A DNA stretch of 64,000 bases from CAYFYS01 sp965202905 (GTDB taxonomy: Bacteria; Pseudomonadota; Alphaproteobacteria; MPNO01). The stretch's first letter is position 1, and the number at the start of each line of letters is the position of its first letter. A model generated the notes under the pieces. The model was given only the letters and a program-made list of their open reading frames with translations, did no database searches and was not told the origin of the DNA. This document shows positions 17,519 to 27,104 of this stretch, piece by piece. Where the stretch lies: positions 2,666,001-2,730,000 of the forward strand of contig OZ241868.1 in the NCBI GenBank assembly GCA_965202905.1, read 5' to 3'. The position numbers and the translations under genes were made by a program.

Positions 17519-19321
17519 TCAGGGCGCCTTTTCGGCGGAATTGGCCTTCGCCTCGGCCGCCGTCAGGCCGTTCTCGATTTTCTTGCGGAGCTTGGCGACC
17601 TGGTCCTGCGCGGGATCCAGGCTGAGCGAGCGGCGCCATTGAAACCGCGCTTCGACATGGCGTCCGACCCGCCAATAGGCATCGCCCAGATGGTCGTTGA
17701 TCGTCGGGTCCTGGGGCCGCAGCTCGACCGCGCGCTCGAGGTGGGTGACCGCGTCGCCGAACGCCCCGATCCGATAGAGCACCCAGCCCAGGCTGTCGAC
17801 GATGTAGCCGTCATTGGGCCGCAGCTCGACCGCGCGCTCGATCATCCGCCGGGCCCGGTCCAGGTTGATCCCCTGATCCACCCATGAATAGCCGAGATAG
17901 TTGAGCACATATGGCTGATCGGGGTTGAGCGCCAGCGCGGCGACGAAATCGGCCTCGGCGCGCTCCCACAGATCGGAGCGCTCCAGCGCGATTCCGCGCG
18001 AATAGAGCAGCGTCCAATGATGCCGCTCCATCGGGCCGATGCGCTCGATCGCCGCGTCGTAGGCGGCGACCGATTCCTCGAACCGCTTGGAAGCGCGCAG
18101 GATGTCGCCGAGATTCGCCAGCGCGTCCGAGCGCTGCTTGCGCTCCGAGGCCATCTGACGAAGCTGGGCGATAGCCTCTTCCTCGCGGCCCAACACCTCC
18201 AGCCCACCGGCGCGCCGCAGCCGGGCCGACCACCAGAGCGGCGAGGACTTGTCGACGCCGTCATAGACCGCAATCGCGTCTTCGGCCCGGCCGACCGATT
18301 CCAGCATCCGGCCGACCAGAACCCGGGCGAGCGGGAACCGCGGCCGCAAATAGAGCGCCAGCCTGCCGTAGACCAGCGCGACCTCGATCGAGTTCTCCTG
18401 GAGCAGCGTCCCGGAGACGTTGAAAAAAACCTCCGCGGCACCGTGTCTGGCATCGGCGACGATGCGCCCGGGCTGCTCGCCCGCATCGAGCCGCTCGAGC
18501 GCGCGCCCGAGCAAGAGCGACTCGTTCCGCCGGTCAAGATAGGCGCGGTAGCGCTTTTCCGCCTCGGCCGGCCGGCCGAGGCGCTCGTAAAACGAGCCGA
18601 TAGCCTCGACCAGCCGAACGGTCGGGCGCGGCGCGCCCTCGACCGCGGCGAGATAGCGCTGCTCCGCTTCCCCGGTGCGTCCGGCGAGATCGAGGATCAG
18701 GGCGGCGTGAAGGTCGTGGATGACCGCGAATCCGGCATTCCCCTTCAGCTTGGCAAGCCTCGCCAGCGCGTCGTCGAACCGGCCCTGGCCGGCCTGCGCC
18801 CAGGCCGACAGCAGCGGAACCATGAGGGCGTTGAAACCACGGGTCCCGCCGTCGCCGAGCATCCGGCCGGCATCGTCGAAGGCGCCCTCGCGCAGCTTGC
18901 CGGCGACCAGCACGAGGTCGGCCAACGGCGACGCCTTCTCGAACGCCGCGATCTGTCCGGCGAGCCGATGGGCGGCCTCGATCCGGCCGCTTGCGAGATT
19001 GGCCAGAAAGGCCCGGCGCAGCAGGTCCCGGTTCTTCGGATCCGATCTGAGGGCGTTCGACAGCAGACGCGCGGCCGTCCGGAAATCCCTGCTCTTCTGG
19101 GCGAACCGCCCGGCAAGGTAGTTGCCGATGGATGAGGACCCGACCTTGTAGCCGATTTCGATCGGGCTCGAATTGAGCTGGTCCATCGCTGCGGTCTGAA
19201 GTCCGGTCGGCGCCGGCGCCTGGCTTGGCGCCGGGGCGCAGGAGACCAGCGGCGCGCCCGCGATACCGGCGGTCAGCGCCGCACACACCCCGACGGCCAG
19301 CGGCCGCAGCCAAATCGGCAT
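17519..19321 (-). CDS. Tetratricopeptide-repeat lipoprotein
   Basis: A 600-residue protein. The N-terminus has a hydrophobic signal ending LVSC, a plausible lipobox for lipid anchoring. Many TPR units follow, clearest near the C-terminus (YVLNYLGYSWVDQG, YIVDSLGWVLYRIGAFGDA, TINDHLGDAYWRVGRHVEA). ATG 19321 is used because it gives the signal peptide. Such proteins usually scaffold envelope complexes; it sits between ETF-QO and ispE on the same strand. Confidence 0.85.
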   Translation of the reverse strand: MPIWLRPLAVGVCAALTAGIAGAPLVSCAPAPSQAPAPTGLQTAAMDQLNSSPIEIGYKVGSSSIGNYLAGRFAQKSRDFRTAARLLSNALRSDPKNRDLLRRAFLANLASGRIEAAHRLAGQIAAFEKASPLADLVLVAGKLREGAFDDAGRMLGDGGTRGFNALMVPLLSAWAQAGQGRFDDALARLAKLKGNAGFAVIHDLHAALILDLAGRTGEAEQRYLAAVEGAPRPTVRLVEAIGSFYERLGRPAEAEKRYRAYLDRRNESLLLGRALERLDAGEQPGRIVADARHGAAEVFFNVSGTLLQENSIEVALVYGRLALYLRPRFPLARVLVGRMLESVGRAEDAIAVYDGVDKSSPLWWSARLRRAGGLEVLGREEEAIAQLRQMASERKQRSDALANLGDILRASKRFEESVAAYDAAIERIGPMERHHWTLLYSRGIALERSDLWERAEADFVAALALNPDQPYVLNYLGYSWVDQGINLDRARRMIERAVELRPNDGYIVDSLGWVLYRIGAFGDAVTHLERAVELRPQDPTINDHLGDAYWRVGRHVEARFQWRRSLSLDPAQDQVAKLRKKIENGLTAAEAKANSAEKAP

Positions 19322-19562
19322 TCCGGTGTCCCGAAGGACGGTCAATTCAAACACCTCCGTCCATCGGGGGGGACGATCGGGCGCCCAGCCGGCGCGCACC
19401 CAAGACGAGCTGAACGACAGGCATCCAATAGACTTTCGACCGGTCTCCATCGGGCCGGCGGGCGCGGACCCGGGGCTTGAGGCCAAGCGCCAACAAGCTG
19501 TCGAGCATACACCGCTTGGAGGCGATCGAAAACGACTTGATCGGGCGCGTAAGCCGGGCCAG

Positions 19563-21215
19563 TCACATGTTTGGATAGTTCGGCCCGCCGCCGCCCTCGG
19601 GCGCCGTCCACTCTATATTCTGGCGCGGATCCTTGATGTCGCAGGCCTTGCAGTGGACGCAGTTCGGGGCGTTGATCTGCAGGCGCGGGTTCGACCCGTC
19701 ATCCTCGCGCACGATCTCGTAAACGCCGGCTGGGCAATAGCGCTGCTCGGGCGCGTCGTACTCGGCCAGATTGACATCGATCGCCACCGACGGATCGGTC
19801 AGCTTCAGATGCGCCGGCTGGTTTTCCTCGTGGTTGGTGTTGGAGACGAACACCGACGACAGCCGGTCGAAAGTCACCTCGCCATCCGGCTTGGGATAGT
19901 CGATCCGCGGCGCGTCCCTGGCCTTCCTGAGGCTGTCGTGATCGTCGCGGTGGCCCATGGTCCAAGGCGCCCGGCCGCGCAACAGATAGGTGTCGATCGC
20001 CGAATAAGCCATTCCGGCCCAGAACCCGTAACGGAACGCTGGGCGAATGTTGCGCACCGCCTTGAGCTCGTCCCACACCCAGCTCGCGCGCAGCGCAGCC
20101 TCGTAGCCCGCAATTTCGGTCGGCGGGCCGTCCGCGCCGAGCGCCTCGAAAACCGCCTCGGCGGCCAGGATCGCGCTCTTGATCGCGGTGTGGGTCCCCT
20201 TGATCTTGGGGACGTTCATGAAGCCGGCCTCGCAACCCACCAGAACGCCGCCGGGGAAGGCGAGCTTGGGGATCGACTGGAACCCGCCTTCGTTCAGCGC
20301 ACGCGCACCGTAGGCGATGCGCCGCCCGCCGACGAAAATGGGCCGGACCGAGGGATGGGACTTGAAGCGCTGAAACTCCTCGTAGGGCGACAGATGCGGG
20401 TTCGGATAATCGAGCCCGATGACGAAGCCCACCGCGACCTGGTTGTCCTCCAGGTGATAGAGAAAGGAGCCGCCATAGGTGTCGCCCGCCAGCGGCCAGC
20501 CGACGGTATGGGAAACCCGGCCGGGCCGGTACCTGTCGGGCGCGACCTCCCACAGCTCCTTGAGTCCGATGGCATAGGTCTGGGGATCGGCGCGAAGGCG
20601 CAGCCCGAAGCGGTCCATGATCTGCTTGCCGAGCGAGCCGCGGCAGCCTTCGGCGAAGACCGTCTGGGCGGCGTGCAACTCCATGCCCGGCTGATGGTTG
20701 GCGGTCGGCTTGCCATCGCTGCCGATGCCCATGTCGCCGGTCGCAACGCCCTTGACCCGGCCGTCCTCGTGGTAGAGCACCTCGGCGGCCGCGAATCCGG
20801 GATAGATTTCGACCCCCAGCGCCTCGGCCTGGCCGGCCAGCCACCGGCAAAGATTGCCCAGGCTGATGATGTAGTTGCCGTGGTTGCGCATCTGCGGCGG
20901 GGTCGGCAGCGGGATGGACAGCGAGCGTGTCAGCAGCGTGAAGCGGTCCTCCGCGACCGGCGTCAGCAGCGGCGCGCCCCTCGCGATCGCGTCGGGAAAC
21001 AGCTCGAACAGCGAGCGCGGCTCGAGCACGGCGCCGGACAGGATGTGGGCGCCGACTTCGGAGCCTTTCTCCAGCACGCACACGCCGAGCTCCCGGCCAT
21101 GCTCGTCCGCCATCTGCTTCAGACGAATCGCGGTCGCCAGCCCGGCGGGACCGGCCCCGACCACGACGACATCGAATGCCATGGACTCGCGTTCCACCGC
21201 CCACCTCGTTGCCAC
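19563..21215 (-). CDS. Electron transfer flavoprotein-ubiquinone oxidoreductase
   Basis: A 550-residue protein with FAD motif VVVVGAGPAGLA (about 16-27), a membrane-associated quinone-binding region and a C-terminal 4Fe-4S site NAPNCVHCKACDIKDP. It passes electrons from ETF (fatty and amino acid oxidation) to ubiquinone. The GTG at 21215 is preferred because ERESM before FDVVVVGAG matches the usual family N-terminus; ATG 21182 is the alternative. Confidence 0.93.
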   Translation of the reverse strand: MATRWAVERESMAFDVVVVGAGPAGLATAIRLKQMADEHGRELGVCVLEKGSEVGAHILSGAVLEPRSLFELFPDAIARGAPLLTPVAEDRFTLLTRSLSIPLPTPPQMRNHGNYIISLGNLCRWLAGQAEALGVEIYPGFAAAEVLYHEDGRVKGVATGDMGIGSDGKPTANHQPGMELHAAQTVFAEGCRGSLGKQIMDRFGLRLRADPQTYAIGLKELWEVAPDRYRPGRVSHTVGWPLAGDTYGGSFLYHLEDNQVAVGFVIGLDYPNPHLSPYEEFQRFKSHPSVRPIFVGGRRIAYGARALNEGGFQSIPKLAFPGGVLVGCEAGFMNVPKIKGTHTAIKSAILAAEAVFEALGADGPPTEIAGYEAALRASWVWDELKAVRNIRPAFRYGFWAGMAYSAIDTYLLRGRAPWTMGHRDDHDSLRKARDAPRIDYPKPDGEVTFDRLSSVFVSNTNHEENQPAHLKLTDPSVAIDVNLAEYDAPEQRYCPAGVYEIVREDDGSNPRLQINAPNCVHCKACDIKDPRQNIEWTAPEGGGGPNYPNM

Positions 21216-21284
21216 GCGCCGCGCGAGCTATAGCATACCGAATGTCCGGTTTTGTAGCGCGGTCGAGCATGTTAGACTCGCGTC

Positions 21285-22070
21285 ATGGCCGTCGGAGAGG
21301 GCTTCAGGAACCTGCTTGCCTGGCAGATCGAGGCCGGCGCGGACGAGGCGATCGCTGCGGCGCCGGTCGACCGGTTCGTTGCGCGCGCGTCCGCCGGGCA
21401 GGCGCCGGCGGCGGCGCCCGCATCCGCCGAACCGGCCCCGCGGGCGGGCCGCGGGGCATCAGCGGGCGCCCGCGAGGCCGCGCAGGCCGCAACCACCGTC
21501 GAAGAACTCCGCGCGGCCTTCCAGGCTTTCGACGGCTGCCCGCTCAAGGAGACCGCGACCAATTTCGTCTTCGCCGACGGCGCGCCCAGCGCGCCGCTCA
21601 TGCTCGTCGGCGAGGCCCCGGGCGCCGAGGAGGACCGGCGCGGGTTGCCGTTCGTCGGCCCGGCGGGCCGGCTGCTCGACCGTATGCTGGCCGCGATCGG
21701 GATGGACCGCAGCCAAGTCTACATCACCAACATCCTGCCCTGGCGGCCGCCCGGAAACCGCAACCCGACCGATGCGGAGATCGCGGTGTGTTTACCGTTC
21801 CTGGAAAGGCATATCGCGCTCGCCTGCCCGCGGATTCTCGTTGCGGTGGGCGGAACCTCGGCGAAAGCCTTGCTCGACACGCGCGACGGCATCATGCGGC
21901 TTAGGGGCCGCTGGCTTGATCATAGCGTGCCCGGTATGGCGGGTCCGATCCCGCTGCGGGCGGTCCTGCATCCCGCCTATCTGTTGCGGCAGCCGGGCCA
22001 AAAAAGGGAAGCTTGGCAGGACTTTCTCGCCATCAAGAAACGCCTGAACGAGCCGCCGGAAACCTTGTAA
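21285..22070 (+). CDS. Uracil-DNA glycosylase family 4-type (Fe-S)
   Basis: A 261-residue protein. After an Ala-rich linker (residues about 35-70) it has the catalytic motif GEAPGAEEDRRG, the ITNILPWRPPGNRNP segment and the second motif LHPAYLLR. Cysteines at DGCPL and at VCLPFLERHIALAC fit the 4Fe-4S cluster of this family. It excises uracil from DNA. It is divergent from the ETF-QO gene, with a 69-bp shared promoter gap. Confidence 0.9.
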   Translation: MAVGEGFRNLLAWQIEAGADEAIAAAPVDRFVARASAGQAPAAAPASAEPAPRAGRGASAGAREAAQAATTVEELRAAFQAFDGCPLKETATNFVFADGAPSAPLMLVGEAPGAEEDRRGLPFVGPAGRLLDRMLAAIGMDRSQVYITNILPWRPPGNRNPTDAEIAVCLPFLERHIALACPRILVAVGGTSAKALLDTRDGIMRLRGRWLDHSVPGMAGPIPLRAVLHPAYLLRQPGQKREAWQDFLAIKKRLNEPPETL

Positions 22071-22119
22071 CGGGTTCTTCGTCGATCGCACGCGCGTAAC
22101 AGTCGCCAGAGGAACTGCG

Positions 22120-23976
22120 TTGTCTCCAGCTCTTTCCCGAACATGCCGCTGCATTGCCGTCCTGCTTATTCCGGGGCTGGTGCTGGCGCGCCCCGCCCCG
22201 GCCCACGACCGCGGAAACGAGATCCGGCGGGCCGGAACCGCGCTGCTACCGATCGCGGCCGAGGCGGACGCCGGGGCCTTGGCGACGCGCCTCGCCCGGC
22301 CGCTCGATGCCGGGGACCGGGCGCGCTACCGGCGGATCTTCGCCCTGCAGAAGGACGGAAGCTGGCGCCGGGCGGACGCCGAGATTCGCAAGCTGGGCGA
22401 CCGCATCCTGCTCGGCCATGTGATGGCCCAGCGATACCTGCATCCGCGCAAGTACCGCTCGCGCTACGGTGAGCTCAAGGCTTGGCTCGACCTGTACGCC
22501 GATCATCCCGACGCCCGGCGCATCTGGCGGCTGGCGATGCGCCGCAAAGGGCGCGATGCGCGCCCGCCCCGCCGGCCGGTCGTCCACGCGCCGGCGGCGC
22601 GGGCCTCCAACGAGATCGGCCGGCAATACGGCTATGTCTCCGAGCGGCGGCGCAGCGCCGGGATATCGCGCAAGGCGCGCCGGCTGATTCGCACCGTTCG
22701 CCGCGACGCCGCGCGCGGGGCGCTGACCAAGGCCGGCCGGGTGCTGTCCTGGCGGTCCACCCGGCAGATCCTCGATGCGACCGAGATGGACATCGCGCGC
22801 TCCTATCTCGCGGCCGGCTATTTCTTCCGCGGCTCGACCGAGGAGGCCTACCGTCTGTCGGCCAACGCCGCCGGCCGCGCCGGGCCGCACATGCCGATGG
22901 CCAATTGGATCGCCGGACTTTCCGCTTACCGCAAAGGACGATACGCGGAAGCCGCGGGCCGGTTCGAGGCGATGGCGCAAACCGGCGGTCTGTCGGGCTG
23001 GACCGCCTCGGCAGCGGCCTTCTGGGCCGCCCGGTCCAACCTGATCGCGGCACGGCCGGAGCAGGTGACCTTCTGGCTGCGTAAGGCCGCCGTCCACGAC
23101 CGGACCTTCTACGGCCTGCTTGCCGGCCGGGTCCTCGGCGTCGAACGCGAGATCGACTGGAAGATCCCGCGGCTGACGGTCGGGCGCATCGATGTTGTCG
23201 TTCGTCATCCGGCGGGCCGCCGCGCGCTGGCGCTGCTCCAGATCGGCGACCGCCGCCGCGCCGAGCGGGAACTGCTCGCGCTCGCCGGAATACGCGACGG
23301 CGCGCTGGGCGAAGCGCTGCTGGCGGTCGCCGAGACAGGCCGGCTCCCTTTGCTCGCGCTGCGCACCGCCGCGATCGTGGTCGACGACGAAGGACTCCCG
23401 CGCAACGGCGCACTCTATCCCGTGCCGCAATGGCGGCCGGAGGAAGGCTTCACCGTCGACCGCGCGGTGATCTACGCTTTCATGCGCCAGGAATCCCGTT
23501 TCAACGAGCGGGCGAAGAGCCGGGCCGGCGCGCGTGGCCTGATGCAGCTCATGCCGGCGACCGCCGGATTCATGGCGCGCAAACGGTTCCGCGGCCGCAA
23601 CCGCGAACTGCTCTACAATCCGGAGCTCAATATCTCGATCGCCCAGCGCTACATGCGCTACCTGATCGACCATGAGGTGGTGAACGGCGACATGCTGCTC
23701 CTGGCCGCGGCCTATAACGGCGGGCCGGGCAATCTGGCGAAATGGCGCCGGCGGGCGGAGCGGCGCAACTCTCTCGATCCGCTGCTGTTCATCGAGAGCA
23801 TTCCCGCGCGCGAGACCCGCAATTATGTCGAGCGCGTACTGGCGAATCTGTGGATCTACCGCAGCCGGCTGGGCCAGGCCTCGCCCTCGCTCGACCGCCT
23901 TGCCGCCGGCCAGACGCCGCTCTACAAATCCCTGGATGGCGGCGGCAATGTGGTGGCCTACAATGAACGGAATTGA
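22120..23976 (+). CDS. Soluble lytic murein transglycosylase (SLT)
   Basis: A 618-residue periplasmic enzyme with a signal peptide (CIAVLLIPGLVLARPAPA), a long helical superhelix domain, and a C-terminal SLT domain with the catalytic Glu in MRQESRFNERAKSRAGARG, then LMQLMPATA and AAAYNGGPGN. It cleaves peptidoglycan to anhydromuropeptides. The start is TTG at 22120, supported by the signal peptide; the stop overlaps moaB by 14 bp. Confidence 0.9.
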   Translation: MSPALSRTCRCIAVLLIPGLVLARPAPAHDRGNEIRRAGTALLPIAAEADAGALATRLARPLDAGDRARYRRIFALQKDGSWRRADAEIRKLGDRILLGHVMAQRYLHPRKYRSRYGELKAWLDLYADHPDARRIWRLAMRRKGRDARPPRRPVVHAPAARASNEIGRQYGYVSERRRSAGISRKARRLIRTVRRDAARGALTKAGRVLSWRSTRQILDATEMDIARSYLAAGYFFRGSTEEAYRLSANAAGRAGPHMPMANWIAGLSAYRKGRYAEAAGRFEAMAQTGGLSGWTASAAAFWAARSNLIAARPEQVTFWLRKAAVHDRTFYGLLAGRVLGVEREIDWKIPRLTVGRIDVVVRHPAGRRALALLQIGDRRRAERELLALAGIRDGALGEALLAVAETGRLPLLALRTAAIVVDDEGLPRNGALYPVPQWRPEEGFTVDRAVIYAFMRQESRFNERAKSRAGARGLMQLMPATAGFMARKRFRGRNRELLYNPELNISIAQRYMRYLIDHEVVNGDMLLLAAAYNGGPGNLAKWRRRAERRNSLDPLLFIESIPARETRNYVERVLANLWIYRSRLGQASPSLDRLAAGQTPLYKSLDGGGNVVAYNERN

Positions 23977-24511
23977 CGACTCCGTCCCCTTCGCGTCGGT
24001 CAACATCGCGGTGATGACGGTCTCGGACACCAGGACCGGGACCGACGACACCTCCGGCGCGCTGCTCGCCGGGCGCATTGAGAAGGCCGGCCACCATGTG
24101 GCCGCCCGGGTCATCGTGCGCGACGACCAGGCGGCGATCGAGGCTCAGCTCCGCGCCTGGATCGCCGATCCCGGGATCGATGTGGTGATCTCGACCGGAG
24201 GGACCGGCGTGACCGGCCGCGACGTCACGCCGGAGGCCTTCCACGCCGTCTACGAGAAGGAGATCGCGGGCTTCGGCGAGACCTTCCGGATGGTGAGCTA
24301 CGCCAAGATCGGCGCCTCGACCATCCAGTCGCGCGCAACTGCCGGGGTGGCCGGCGGCACCTATCTGTTCGCCCTGCCCGGCTCGACCGGCGCATGTCGG
24401 GACGCCTGGGACGAGATCCTGGTTCAGCAGCTCGACATCCGCCACAAGCCGTGCAACTTTGTCGAGCTGATGCCGCGCCTGCAGGAGCATCTGGGCGCCG
24501 GCCGCGGCTGA
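23963..24511 (+). CDS. moaB: Molybdenum cofactor biosynthesis protein B
   Basis: A 182-residue MoaB/Mog-fold protein with VMTVSDTRTGTDDTSG near residue 16 and the molybdopterin-binding motif ISTGGTGVTGRDVTPEA. It adenylates molybdopterin. ATG 23963 overlaps the transglycosylase stop, implying coupling. The window also encodes a CoxL-type molybdoenzyme at 60.6 kb that would need this cofactor. Confidence 0.9.
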   Translation: MNGIDDSVPFASVNIAVMTVSDTRTGTDDTSGALLAGRIEKAGHHVAARVIVRDDQAAIEAQLRAWIADPGIDVVISTGGTGVTGRDVTPEAFHAVYEKEIAGFGETFRMVSYAKIGASTIQSRATAGVAGGTYLFALPGSTGACRDAWDEILVQQLDIRHKPCNFVELMPRLQEHLGAGRG

Positions 24512-24515
24512 CGCG

Positions 24516-25133
24516 CTATCGCCGCGCGCGCCAGCGGGCGTAGGCGGCCGCATCGTCGATGTCCTCGAGGCTCTCGAGCAGCACCGCCTTGCGATGGGAC
24601 GGGATGTTAGCCCGGGTGTCCGCAAGCGCGTGCGGGCCCGACCAGCGCACGCCGTCGAACAGATCGCCAACCGCAAGACCGCGGCGGCGGCCGACCAGCC
24701 AGTAGCCGCCGTCGGGCGCCGGGCCGAATACCAGATCGGCCGCGCCCAGCGCGGCGAAGGCGCGCGCGATGTGGGCCGGCGCGATGTCGGGGATGTCGGC
24801 GCCGATGACCAGCGCCGGCGCGCTCCGGTCGGTATCCAGCGCCCGGGCCATCCGCCGGCCGAGACCGCCGGGACCCTGGCCGATGCGCGCCGGCCCGCCC
24901 GACGACGCACCCGGCCACGCACCCGGCGAGCGCAGCGCGGTGTCGGGCGTAAGCGCCAGGACCGTGCGCCAGCGTCGGTCGGCGCCGATCCGCCGCAGCA
25001 GGGACGCCGCGCTCTGCCGGTGAAAGGCAAGCGCCGGCACCGCGCCGATACCTGCGGCAAGCCGGGTCTTCACCGCGCCGAGCACCGGCGCGCGGGCGAA
25101 GACATAGACCACCGGAATGCGGCGTCGGCTCAC
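24516..25133 (-). CDS. DUF2064 / TIGR04282-type glycosyltransferase
   Basis: A 205-residue nucleotide-sugar-transferase-like protein (VYVFARAPVLGAVKTRLA at the N-terminus, ALVIGADIPDIAPAHI and FGPAPDGGYWLVG inside). This pattern is that of the family annotated with arsenosugar biosynthesis. GTG 25133 overlaps the stop of the upstream TIGR04283-type gene by 4 bp (GTGA), so the two form a coupled pair. No arsM is in the window. Confidence 0.82.
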   Translation of the reverse strand: MSRRRIPVVYVFARAPVLGAVKTRLAAGIGAVPALAFHRQSAASLLRRIGADRRWRTVLALTPDTALRSPGAWPGASSGGPARIGQGPGGLGRRMARALDTDRSAPALVIGADIPDIAPAHIARAFAALGAADLVFGPAPDGGYWLVGRRRGLAVGDLFDGVRWSGPHALADTRANIPSHRKAVLLESLEDIDDAAAYARWRARR

Positions 25134-25750
25134 CGGTAGATCCTCGCGATCAGATGCGGCGGCAAGCCCATATGATAGAGCGCGAGGCAGCAGAGATTGC
25201 GCGTCGAGCGCCGGAGATAGCCCGACCGCCGGTAGCGCACCGCCGAGGTCACCGCCCGGGACGGCAGCATTTCGAGCCGCCGCCGGCCGATGCGCCCGAT
25301 AATGTCGACATCCTCCATCAGCTCCAGCGCGCGGAAGCCGCCGATCTCGCCGTAGAGCGCACGCGAGATCAACAGGCCCTGATCGCCGTAGGGCAGGCCG
25401 AGCCGGCGGGTCCGCCAGGCGACGATCGCCTCCAGCCGGCGCGCGGCCGGCTCATCGCTGTCGAGCGCGAAGCTGAAGACCGCCGCGCAGGCCTGCGCAT
25501 CGGCCCGGCGGATATGGGCGCGCACAGCCTGCGCCCAACTTGCCTCCAGCACGGTATCGGCATGGAGGAACAACAACCAATCGCCCGCCGCGGCCTGCGC
25601 GCCGGCGCGCAACTGGCCACCCCTGCCCCTCTCGGCGACGATCACGCGCGCGCCGCAGCGCCGCGCCACATTCGTTGTGTCATCCGCCGAACCGCCGTCG
25701 ACGACGATCACCTCGGCCGCCGTGCCCGATCCCTCCGCGAGGGCGGACAC
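25130..25750 (-). CDS. TIGR04283-type family 2 glycosyltransferase
   Basis: A GT2-fold protein (VIVVDGGSADDT, LLFLHADTVL, DQGLLISRALYGEIGGF, LMEDVDI). GTG 25750 is the first standard start, but conserved family sequence LSVIIPTLNASATLKAA is encoded in frame upstream (to about 25810). That upstream frame has no ATG, GTG or TTG before a stop at about 25890; a CTG occurs at 25858. Either CTG initiates, or the start codon has been lost. It is coupled to the DUF2064 gene. Confidence 0.75.
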   Translation of the reverse strand: MSALAEGSGTAAEVIVVDGGSADDTTNVARRCGARVIVAERGRGGQLRAGAQAAAGDWLLFLHADTVLEASWAQAVRAHIRRADAQACAAVFSFALDSDEPAARRLEAIVAWRTRRLGLPYGDQGLLISRALYGEIGGFRALELMEDVDIIGRIGRRRLEMLPSRAVTSAVRYRRSGYLRRSTRNLCCLALYHMGLPPHLIARIYR

Positions 25751-25943
25751 CGCCGCCTTGAGCGTGGCGGACGCGTTGAGCGTCGGGATGATTACGCTGA
25801 GCCGGATTTCCCGACCCTTTCGGCCGAAGGACCCCCGGCTTTCTGCCGCACCCGCCAGTCCCTGTCCAACCGGTGTCCGATCGGTTCGCTAGCCCCCACA
25901 AATTGTTCTTGTTATGTTCCATCAATCGCGCCATACTTCCGCC

Positions 25944-27023
25944 ATGGATACGTCCCCGCCGGACCTCGCCCGCAAGGGCCGCGGCGCCATCAGCAACCGG
26001 GTCGGCCGGTTCGAGCCGCACCAGCGCGAAGCCGTGGACGACGGCTGGCTCGTGGTCGAGGAAGAGCAGCCGCCGCTGAAGACGGTCGTGACCGCCGACC
26101 GCTCGCGGAGCATAATCGCGCACAACGCCTCGCCCGATGTTCCTTTCGACCGCTCGATCAACCCCTATCGCGGCTGCGAGCACGGCTGCATCTACTGCTT
26201 CGCCCGCCCGACCCATGCCTTTCTCGGCTTGTCGCCCGGGCTCGATTTCGAAAGCCGGCTCTTCTACAAGCCGGACGCGGCGCGGCTGCTCGAGGACGCG
26301 CTGCGCGATCCCAAATACGAATGCGCGGTGATGGCGATGGGAACCAACACCGACCCCTATCAGCCGATCGAGAAGGAGCATCGCATCACCCGGTCGATCC
26401 TTGAGGTGCTGGATGCCTGCAACCATCCGGTCGGCATCGTCACCAAATCGGCGCTGGCGGTGCGCGACATCGACATCCTGGGGCGAATGGCTGCGCGCGG
26501 GCTGGCCCAGGTCTGCGTCTCTGTGACCACGCTCGACCGTGAGATCGCCCGCACGCTGGAGCCGCGCGCCCCGACCCCGATGCGCCGCATCGAGACAATC
26601 CGGCGTCTGAGCGCGGCCGGGATCCCGACCGGGGTGATGGCGGCCCCGATGATCCCCGGGCTGACGGACTCGGAGATGGAACAGATCCTGGCGGCGGCCC
26701 GGGAGGCCGGCGCCAGGCTCGCCTCCTATACTCTCCTGCGCCTGCCGCTGGAGATCGCCGATCTGTTCGCCGAATGGCTCAAGACCCACCAGCCGGCCCG
26801 CGCCGCGCGCGTGTTCAGCCTGATGAAGCAGACACACGGAGGAAAAGTCTACGATTCTTCTTTCGGCCAGCGGATGAGCGGCGCCGGGCCGTTCGCGGAC
26901 CTGCTCCGGAGACGCTTCGAGATCGCCTGTCGGCGGATCGGGTTCACCGAGAAGCGTCCCATCCTCGACACCTCCGCATTCCGCAAGCCGCATCGGCGCG
27001 GCGACCAGATGGAGCTTTTTTGA
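25944..27023 (+). CDS. PA0069-family radical SAM protein
   Basis: About 359 residues. The radical-SAM cluster motif is CEHGCIYC near residue 80, preceded by SINPYRGC and followed by ARPTHAFLGLSPGLDFE, diagnostic of the PA0069/SplB-like family. It continues with GTNTDPYQPIEKEH and VTTLDREIARTLEPRAP. ATG 25944 is chosen; ATG 25914 adds ten residues and neither has a strong ribosome site. The reaction is unknown. Confidence 0.88.
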   Translation: MDTSPPDLARKGRGAISNRVGRFEPHQREAVDDGWLVVEEEQPPLKTVVTADRSRSIIAHNASPDVPFDRSINPYRGCEHGCIYCFARPTHAFLGLSPGLDFESRLFYKPDAARLLEDALRDPKYECAVMAMGTNTDPYQPIEKEHRITRSILEVLDACNHPVGIVTKSALAVRDIDILGRMAARGLAQVCVSVTTLDREIARTLEPRAPTPMRRIETIRRLSAAGIPTGVMAAPMIPGLTDSEMEQILAAAREAGARLASYTLLRLPLEIADLFAEWLKTHQPARAARVFSLMKQTHGGKVYDSSFGQRMSGAGPFADLLRRRFEIACRRIGFTEKRPILDTSAFRKPHRRGDQMELF

Positions 27024-27104
27024 CGGACCGGTTTCATTGAATCTCAGCGACGCCCCGTTAACCGTTGCGGTGGTTTTCTATCACGCCGTGTGGGAGGGGC
27101 CGAT

